From Rickettsiales bacterium (GTDB lineage Bacteria; Pseudomonadota; Alphaproteobacteria; UBA8366): a DNA stretch of 32,209 bases. This document shows positions 27,366 through 32,209 of the stretch, one piece after another. Positions within the stretch are counted from its first letter, which is position 1. The number at the start of each line of letters is the position of its first letter. The stretch lies in contig PBOZ01000039.1 of the NCBI GenBank assembly GCA_002724555.1, forward strand, positions 80,229 to 112,437. Reading direction: 5' to 3'. The translations under genes and the position numbers were made by a program. The notes below the pieces were generated by a model. It was not told where the DNA came from and did no database searches. It saw nothing but the letters and a program-made list of their open reading frames with translations.

Positions 27366-28211
27366 GTGATCATCGTGCAAATTACCGATACACACATAGA
27401 AGAACCCGGCAGCTTGGCCTACGAGCGTTTCGACACGGCAGCCAATTTGCGCGCCGTGGTCGAGGCAATCAATCGAATGAAGCCATCGCCAGCAATGGTG
27501 CTGCATACTGGCGATATGGCACATCACGGTTCTTTGGGGAGATACCGATATTTCAGGGAATTGATCGCGGATCTAGAAGCGCCATTTTACGCGATACCAG
27601 GAAACCACGATGGGCGAGACCCATTCCGAAAAGCCTTTTCCGATACGGACTGGATGCCGAAAGAGGGAACATTTCTGCATTACACGATCGACAATCTTCC
27701 AGTCCGTGTCGTCTGTTGCGATTCCGTCAGGGCGGGCGAAGTGTCGGGCGGTCTCTGTAAAGAGCGACAGGACTGGCTGGATCAAACTCTCGCCAAATCG
27801 CCAAACAAGCCAACAATTGTTGCGATGCATCATCCGCCCTTTGGCTCTGGGATGACTGGCCCAGTTAGTAATGGCCTCATCGAGGGTGGCGCTGATTTGG
27901 CAGCTATTATCCGACGGCACCCGCAGGTAATTCGTCTTATCGCCGGCCACGCGCATAGGCCATTTACGTGCCAATTTGGTGGCACCATTGGATTTGCTGC
28001 ACCCACGACTTGCTATCCGTTTGCATTGGAGATGGGTGAAGAGCGCACACTATCTATAGCGGGTGAACCTCCCGCCTTCACCGTCCATCTCTGGATGCAG
28101 GATGCAGGCATTGGCGAAGCGGGCTTAGTTACCCACATAATACCAATCGGCAATTGGGGTGAACCCCTGACGCTGCTACGAAATGGCCAGCGCGTCTTGT
28201 CAGCCGCTTAA
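27366..28211 (+). CDS. Class III metallophosphoesterase, cyclic-nucleotide phosphodiesterase-like
   Basis: A 281-residue calcineurin-like phosphoesterase with the complete binuclear metal set: Asp8 and His10 (ITDTHIE), Asp50 (HTGDMAHHG), Asn80-His81 (PGNHDGRD), His155/His156 (AMHHPPF), and His195 with His197 (AGHAHRPF). This spacing matches the CpdA/GpdQ-type class III phosphodiesterases, which act on cAMP or glycerophosphodiesters. Start GTG 27366 has GGGAG upstream and opens on the first metal strand. No signal peptide, so cytosolic. Whether it hydrolyses the cAMP made by the cyclase in this window is unknown; the genes are 14 kb apart. Confidence 0.92.
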   Translation: MIIVQITDTHIEEPGSLAYERFDTAANLRAVVEAINRMKPSPAMVLHTGDMAHHGSLGRYRYFRELIADLEAPFYAIPGNHDGRDPFRKAFSDTDWMPKEGTFLHYTIDNLPVRVVCCDSVRAGEVSGGLCKERQDWLDQTLAKSPNKPTIVAMHHPPFGSGMTGPVSNGLIEGGADLAAIIRRHPQVIRLIAGHAHRPFTCQFGGTIGFAAPTTCYPFALEMGEERTLSIAGEPPAFTVHLWMQDAGIGEAGLVTHIIPIGNWGEPLTLLRNGQRVLSAA

Positions 28212-28324
28212 TATTCGCAAACTCAAAAAGTTAGATCGAAAGAATGGTGTCCATTTCTATTCAATAGACTAATGCTGCTTGATTTCCGCCACCGTCGAAC
28301 ACCCTATTAGCATCAAGCAATATA

Positions 28325-29344
28325 TCACCGCACTTCCGGTGCCACTCGTTCACCAAGCAACTTGATCGTACGTAAGACAATATCCTGATCCATTCCGAGC
28401 CACTGAACTCGCGCCACCAAGCGCGTGAGATTGGTTCCATCTTTAAGCGCTATAAGCTGTTCTACACATTCTTCAGGCGAGCCGATTATGACACGGCCTT
28501 CAATCAATTCCTCTATATCGAGTTGTTCCTTATCGCCCCCGACTGGACCCGTAAATAGGCCCCATTGGCCGAAAATTCGATAGCTAGCCGCGAGAAATGG
28601 TCCTGCATCGCGTAGGGCGGTCTCGCGGTCTTCAGCAACAACAATATTCCGCAGCAAAGGAAACTCTTGCGGCCGCGATTTGCCGAGTTCGTCCAGACGG
28701 TTCTGAAAAACACCGGCCTGCTTGGTAATCACTTCAGCGACAAGATGCGAGGACGCCACCCAACTGTCACCAAGTGACGGGTCCGCCAATTCCGCCGCGC
28801 GTGCAACAGCGTTAGCAACACTGCCGCCAAACCACATCGCGGGGCGCGGACGTTGCACCGGTTTCATTGAGAGTTTCAAACCCTCGACAGAAAAATGTTT
28901 GCCTTGGAAATCAACTTCTTCATCCGCGAATAAGCGTTGTATCAAGGTTAAACTTTCGACATACCGACTAATTCGCGTCTTATAGTTCAGGTCCATGACC
29001 TTGAATTCGTCCTCGGTCCATCCGGGAGCTACACCAAGAATTAATCTCCCACCTGATATGATGTCGAGATACGCCGCCTGCTGCGCCACAAGAAGGGGAT
29101 GGAAAAGTGGCAGAATAAGCATACTCGTCGCAAGCGACATACCCCTCGCAACCGGTGCAAGACTGGTCAAGAGTTCAAGCGGCGGGAACCAAGCGGACGA
29201 GCCGTATGAGAGATGCATACCAACCGCAACACCGTCGAAACCCACATCACGCGCGACCCTCACCTGCTCCGTATGTTCAGCAAATCGGCGCGTAAGATCA
29301 TCACCTTCCTTATGTTCAGCGTTGATAAAAAGAGTGAGTTTCAT
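28325..29344 (-). CDS. LLM-class F420/flavin-dependent oxidoreductase
   Basis: A 339-residue luciferase-like monooxygenase family protein, distinct from the NtaA-type enzyme in this window. Seen: TIM-barrel start MKLTLFINAEH, HTEQVRVARDVGFDGVAVGMH, LATSMLILPLFHPLLVAQQAAYLDIISGGRLILGVAPGW, LIQRLFADEEVDFQGKHF, and RPRPAMWFGGSVANAVARAAE. The C-terminus includes IIGSPEECVEQLIAL, typical of the bacterial LLM group. It follows the cupin gene by 23 bases on the same strand, so the two probably form one unit. Substrate and flavin (FMN or F420) cannot be told; alphaproteobacterial members are often FMN-dependent. Confidence 0.92.
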   Translation of the reverse strand: MKLTLFINAEHKEGDDLTRRFAEHTEQVRVARDVGFDGVAVGMHLSYGSSAWFPPLELLTSLAPVARGMSLATSMLILPLFHPLLVAQQAAYLDIISGGRLILGVAPGWTEDEFKVMDLNYKTRISRYVESLTLIQRLFADEEVDFQGKHFSVEGLKLSMKPVQRPRPAMWFGGSVANAVARAAELADPSLGDSWVASSHLVAEVITKQAGVFQNRLDELGKSRPQEFPLLRNIVVAEDRETALRDAGPFLAASYRIFGQWGLFTGPVGGDKEQLDIEELIEGRVIIGSPEECVEQLIALKDGTNLTRLVARVQWLGMDQDIVLRTIKLLGERVAPEVR

Positions 29345-29367
29345 GACGCAGGCTGCCTATGTCACAG

Positions 29368-29787
29368 TTACTCAGCGGCTTCCGCAGCCGCTTTAGGTCC
29401 ATCAAGGATCTCAGTCTCAAAATCCGCTGGAGAGACAATCTCCAATACCTGGAAATCTTCTGAACAGGCTATCTCACGGTGCCGGATGCCCGGCCGTTGG
29501 TTAATTACGTCGCCCTTCTCAATGCGCCGAACACCCTGGCCTTCATATTCAAACTCTGCCCAGCCCTCAAGCACCATCACGAATTGAAAATCGCAGTGAT
29601 GGACATGCCAATGCTGCACTTCATCCGGATTGGATGAACCCTTCGAACGCACAATATGCGCAACATAATCCCCCTTCGTCGCAGCCTTAATGCCAAGGTC
29701 CCTATACTCGAAAATTTCCCTCAGGCCAGGCGTCCATTCCGCCTGAGATGCTAAATTATGAGAAAAATCCCAATCTTCTTTCGCCAT
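29368..29787 (-). CDS. Single-domain cupin protein
   Basis: A 139-residue protein with one cupin beta-barrel. Motif 1 is represented by HWHVHHCDFQFVMVLEGWAEFEYEG, with His59, His61, His63 and His64 available as metal ligands, and motif 2 by EKGDVINQRPGIRHREI with His103. Such proteins act as dioxygenases, isomerases or metal-binding sensors. A ribosome site AGAGGCG sits 5 bases before ATG 29787. It precedes the LLM oxidoreductase gene and follows leuD by 55 bases, so it may be read through from the leu genes. The function is unassigned. Confidence 0.88.
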   Translation of the reverse strand: MAKEDWDFSHNLASQAEWTPGLREIFEYRDLGIKAATKGDYVAHIVRSKGSSNPDEVQHWHVHHCDFQFVMVLEGWAEFEYEGQGVRRIEKGDVINQRPGIRHREIACSEDFQVLEIVSPADFETEILDGPKAAAEAAE

Positions 29788-29842
29788 ATTCGCCTCTGTT
29801 TTTTATCTTTTGGATAGACAGTATATCTGGACATTATCCTCG

Positions 29843-30466
29843 CTAGTTGGTGTTCTGCGGTGAGGCCCAACTGTACTTAGAACGGTATACTTGCTTAAAG
29901 GTTTCGATCTTATCCTCGAATTCCATCGTCAAACCAACATCATCAAGCCCATTCAAGAGACGGTGCTTATCAAAAGCATTGATTTCAAATTTATAAGTCG
30001 TCTGATCGGGGCCAGTGACACTTTGCGCGTCAAGATCAACAGCCAATTCCGCCCCAGGATTATTGCCCAATTGCTGACGCAACTTCTTACAATTTTCATC
30101 AGAAAGCCGAATGGGCAGGACGCCGTTCTTAATGCAATTGTTATAATGTATGTCGGCGATACTCGGCGCGATAACGCAGCGCACGCCATTAGCGGCCATC
30201 GCGGTCACCGCGTTCTCGCGCGACGATCCGCAGCCCCAATTTACATCCGCAACAAATATGCGGCCATTTCGGAAAGGTTCCTTGTTAAAAACAAAATCTT
30301 TTTCCGAGCCGTCTTCTTCAAAACGAAGGTCGTGGAATAGAAACTTTGGATATTCGGGATCGTCCTTGCCCCGACGGAGAAACCGTGCAGGGATAATCTG
30401 GTCTGTATCGCAATTAGCTATATTTATTGGCACGCCTACGGAGGCAAAAGTCTTAAACGGTTCCAT
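29843..30466 (-). CDS. leuD: 3-isopropylmalate dehydratase small subunit
   Basis: LeuD forms, with LeuC, the enzyme that isomerises 2-isopropylmalate to 3-isopropylmalate in leucine synthesis. The 207-residue protein shows the swivel-domain signatures NCDTDQIIPARFLRR, WGCGSSRENAV and VRCVIAPSIADIHYNNCIKNGVLPI. I chose ATG 30466 because GGGGGAG (30474-30480) lies 7 bases upstream, inside the last codons of leuC; an in-frame ATG at 30496 would add ten residues of leuC-overlapping sequence. leuC stops 1 base before this ATG, so the two are translationally coupled. Confidence 0.96.
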   Translation of the reverse strand: MEPFKTFASVGVPINIANCDTDQIIPARFLRRGKDDPEYPKFLFHDLRFEEDGSEKDFVFNKEPFRNGRIFVADVNWGCGSSRENAVTAMAANGVRCVIAPSIADIHYNNCIKNGVLPIRLSDENCKKLRQQLGNNPGAELAVDLDAQSVTGPDQTTYKFEINAFDKHRLLNGLDDVGLTMEFEDKIETFKQVYRSKYSWASPQNTN

Positions 30467-30467
30467 T

Positions 30468-31871
30468 TTAATTCTCCCCCATAAGCTTGCGAACATCCGT
30501 GAAATGTCCGGTGACAGACGCAGCCGCTGCCATCGCTGGGCTCACCAAATGGGTCCGGCTGCCAAGCCCTTGGCGGCCACGAAAATTGCGATTGCTGGTC
30601 GAAGCCGAGCGCTCTCCAGCTGACAACATATCGCCATTCATGGCAACGCACATGGAGCACCCAGGTTCGCGCCATTCCATACCAGCCTCAACAAAAATTT
30701 TATCGAGCCCCTCAACCTCTGCTTGTTTTTTTACAATGCCTGACCCCGGCACTATCAATGTCCGGACTTGAGCTTTTCGGCCTTTCGCAACCGCCGCAGC
30801 CGCACGCATATCTTCAATCCGACTGTTTGTGCACGCACCAACAAAGACAGTATCGATTTTAATATCTGAAATCGCCATACCCGGCTTCAAGTCCATGTAC
30901 TCAAGTGCCGCTTCCATATCAGCCCGAACAAGTGGATCGCTCTCGGTTATTGGATCGGGAATGGTCTCGGTAATAGGCAGGGCCCATTGCGGGCTGTTGC
31001 CCCAAGTGACCATTGGCGCAATTGCGTCGCCATTTAGCATGATTTCCTGATCAAAAACTGCGTCCTGGTCAGACGGCAGCGTCCGCCAATAAGCCTCTGC
31101 ATTTTCCCAATCTTGACCTTTTGGCGAAAGTGGACGCCCTTTACAGTATTCAATGGTCTTGTCATCCGGAGCGATCATACCAGACCGGGCGCCTGCTTCG
31201 ATCGCCATGTTACAAATGGTCATTCGACCTTCGATAGACATTTTTTGAATGGCTGACCCCGCAAATTCAATGGCATAACCTGTGCCACCGGCCGCACTAA
31301 TCTTTTGAATTATCGCCAGGATCACATCCTTGCCACTAACGCCAAACCCCAACTCTCCGTCAATGTTAATCCGCATTTGTTTCGGTTTACGCTGCCACAG
31401 GGTTTGCGTAGCCATCACGTGATTCACTTCGGTCGAACCTATGCCAAAAGACATACAGCCGAGCGCGCCATGGGTTGAAGTGTGGGAATCCCCACAGACC
31501 AGGATCAAACCCGGCAATGTAATACCCTGCTCCGGCCCAACCACATGTACGATGCCGTGACGTTCATCAGTCATCGGATAATGCACGAAACCCATCTCAT
31601 CGGCCGCCGAAGCTAAAACCTCGACAGCATCTCGCATCTCTCCCTTTGGAATATCGTCAACAACCTTCGCTGTCGTAGGCACGCTATGATCAGGCATGCC
31701 GAATAGCTTTTCGGGTTCTTTGATAGATAGACCCGCGGCTTTCAAAGCACCAAATGTCCGGAAATGAAGATCGTGCGTCAAATGACGATCAATATAAAGC
31801 AGAACGTCGCCATCCTCACGTTCGAAGATCACATGTTCGTCCCAAATTTTCTCAAAAAGTGTCTTACCCAT
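30468..31871 (-). CDS. leuC: 3-isopropylmalate dehydratase large subunit
   Basis: LeuC is the aconitase-family large subunit carrying the catalytic 4Fe-4S cluster. The 467-residue protein has TLFEKIWDEHVI at the N-terminus, the aconitase signature VCGDSHTSTHGALGCMSFGIGSTEV, and cluster cysteines in VFVGACTNSRIEDM and EPGCSMCVAMNGD. Start ATG 31871 gives MGKTLFEKIW, the normal family N-terminus; a further in-frame ATG at 31937 would add 22 atypical residues. The gene leads the leuCD unit and is divergent, 122 bases away, from the truncated gene at the window edge. Confidence 0.96.
   Translation of the reverse strand: MGKTLFEKIWDEHVIFEREDGDVLLYIDRHLTHDLHFRTFGALKAAGLSIKEPEKLFGMPDHSVPTTAKVVDDIPKGEMRDAVEVLASAADEMGFVHYPMTDERHGIVHVVGPEQGITLPGLILVCGDSHTSTHGALGCMSFGIGSTEVNHVMATQTLWQRKPKQMRINIDGELGFGVSGKDVILAIIQKISAAGGTGYAIEFAGSAIQKMSIEGRMTICNMAIEAGARSGMIAPDDKTIEYCKGRPLSPKGQDWENAEAYWRTLPSDQDAVFDQEIMLNGDAIAPMVTWGNSPQWALPITETIPDPITESDPLVRADMEAALEYMDLKPGMAISDIKIDTVFVGACTNSRIEDMRAAAAVAKGRKAQVRTLIVPGSGIVKKQAEVEGLDKIFVEAGMEWREPGCSMCVAMNGDMLSAGERSASTSNRNFRGRQGLGSRTHLVSPAMAAAASVTGHFTDVRKLMGEN
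30474..30480 (-). promoter_or_regulatory. leuD Shine-Dalgarno inside the leuC 3' end
   Basis: GGGGGAG, 7 bases before ATG 30466, formed by the final codons of leuC (MGEN-stop). It fixes the leuD start and indicates coupled translation. Confidence 0.65.
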
Positions 31872-31993
31872 GATGTTATTCGCTCGCTTGATTTGTTCGG
31901 CCGACCTAGAGTTACTAATAGAAATGGTGCGCCGCACACTCGCGGCGAGGTTAAAGCAGCCGACATACGGCTAAAAACAGGGAGATACAAGAA

Positions 31994-32209
31994 ATGAGTA
32001 TAAATTTAGCAGAGGCTAACAAGGTTATCTCGGGCGCAATTGCCAAAGCAGAAGAAATTGGTGCCAAAATGAATATTTCCGTCTGCGACAATGGCGGTCG
32101 ACTGGTTGCCTTTCAACGAATGGATAACGCCATGTGGGCCGGCAGTTTTGGAAGCCAAGGCAAAGCGATGGCATCTGCTGCATTTGGGCGGCCGAGCGGC
32201 GACCTGACA
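31994..32209 (+). CDS. GlcG/HbpS-family heme-binding-like protein, truncated by the window end
   Basis: The first 72 codons of a gene cut by the window edge. It starts with ATG at 31994 and GGGAG 9 bases upstream. The visible sequence (LAEANKVISGAIAKAEEIG, then MNISVCDNGGRLVAFQRMDNA and SQGKAMASAAFGRPS) is the classic pattern of the GlcG/HbpS family (DUF336): an N-terminal helix, the V-x-D-xGG-x-L motif and the R-MD element. Members bind heme or cobalamin or are found in glycolate and diol-related operons. The C-terminal half is not visible. Confidence 0.88.
   Translation, partial: MSINLAEANKVISGAIAKAEEIGAKMNISVCDNGGRLVAFQRMDNAMWAGSFGSQGKAMASAAFGRPSGDLT

Noticed and set aside
28277-28318. 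Inverted repeat GCTTGAT...ATCAAGC between convergent phosphoesterase and LLM genes
   Set aside because: Only 7 bases with a 28-base loop and no T run; too weak to call a terminator.

Overview
The window looks like chromosomal DNA from an alphaproteobacterium of moderate GC content. The support is the gene order of the aa3-type cytochrome c oxidase locus (coxB-coxA-ctaB-small membrane gene-ctaG-coxC-surf1), a TldD, a plant/alphaproteobacterial-type GshA, and a cyclase with an SdhC-like membrane anchor known from rhizobia. I see no phage, insertion sequence, CRISPR array, tRNA or rRNA. Genes are densely packed; several convergent pairs end within 2-7 bases of each other.

Layout. (1) 1-6093, minus strand: a cytochrome oxidase operon read right to left, with assembly factors for heme O synthesis (CtaB), CuB insertion (CtaG/Cox11) and heme a insertion (SURF1), then the first codons of what may be an M32 carboxypeptidase. 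coxA is split by what looks like one missing G in a short G run. (2) 6569-8445, plus: tldD and a small lipoprotein. (3) 8700-10872, minus: gshA and rsmE. (4) 10919-14203, plus: ubiA, a redox-type adenylate cyclase (six membrane helices, 2Fe-2S ferredoxin domain, class III cyclase domain) and a DUF2062 membrane protein, probably one operon. (5) 14258-29787: a mixed-strand metabolic region with a double-domain family III CoA-transferase, a conserved hypothetical, an AidB-like acyl-CoA dehydrogenase, two tandem Asp/Glu racemase-superfamily paralogues, a PRISE-type reductase, an NtaA-type flavin monooxygenase, an epoxide-hydrolase-like enzyme, a 3-hydroxyisobutyrate-dehydrogenase-like enzyme, an atypical D-2-hydroxyacid dehydrogenase preceded by a small coupled ORF, a class III metallophosphoesterase, a second LLM flavin oxidoreductase and a cupin. 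(6) 29843-31871, minus: leuC-leuD, with a divergent, truncated GlcG/HbpS-like gene at the right edge.

How the genes work together. Region 1 builds a terminal oxidase. Region 4 pairs ubiquinone synthesis with a cyclase whose membrane anchor belongs to a type reported to respond to quinone redox state, which suggests cAMP output tied to respiratory state. Region 5 reads as catabolism of small organic acids or xenobiotic-like compounds (CoA activation, dehydrogenation, racemisation or decarboxylation, flavin monooxygenation, hydrolysis), but the substrates cannot be read from sequence. The most distinctive observations are the cyclase architecture next to ubiA, the racemase pair in which only one copy keeps the first catalytic cysteine, the 2-hydroxyacid dehydrogenase with Tyr at the usual catalytic Glu position, and the coxA frameshift.
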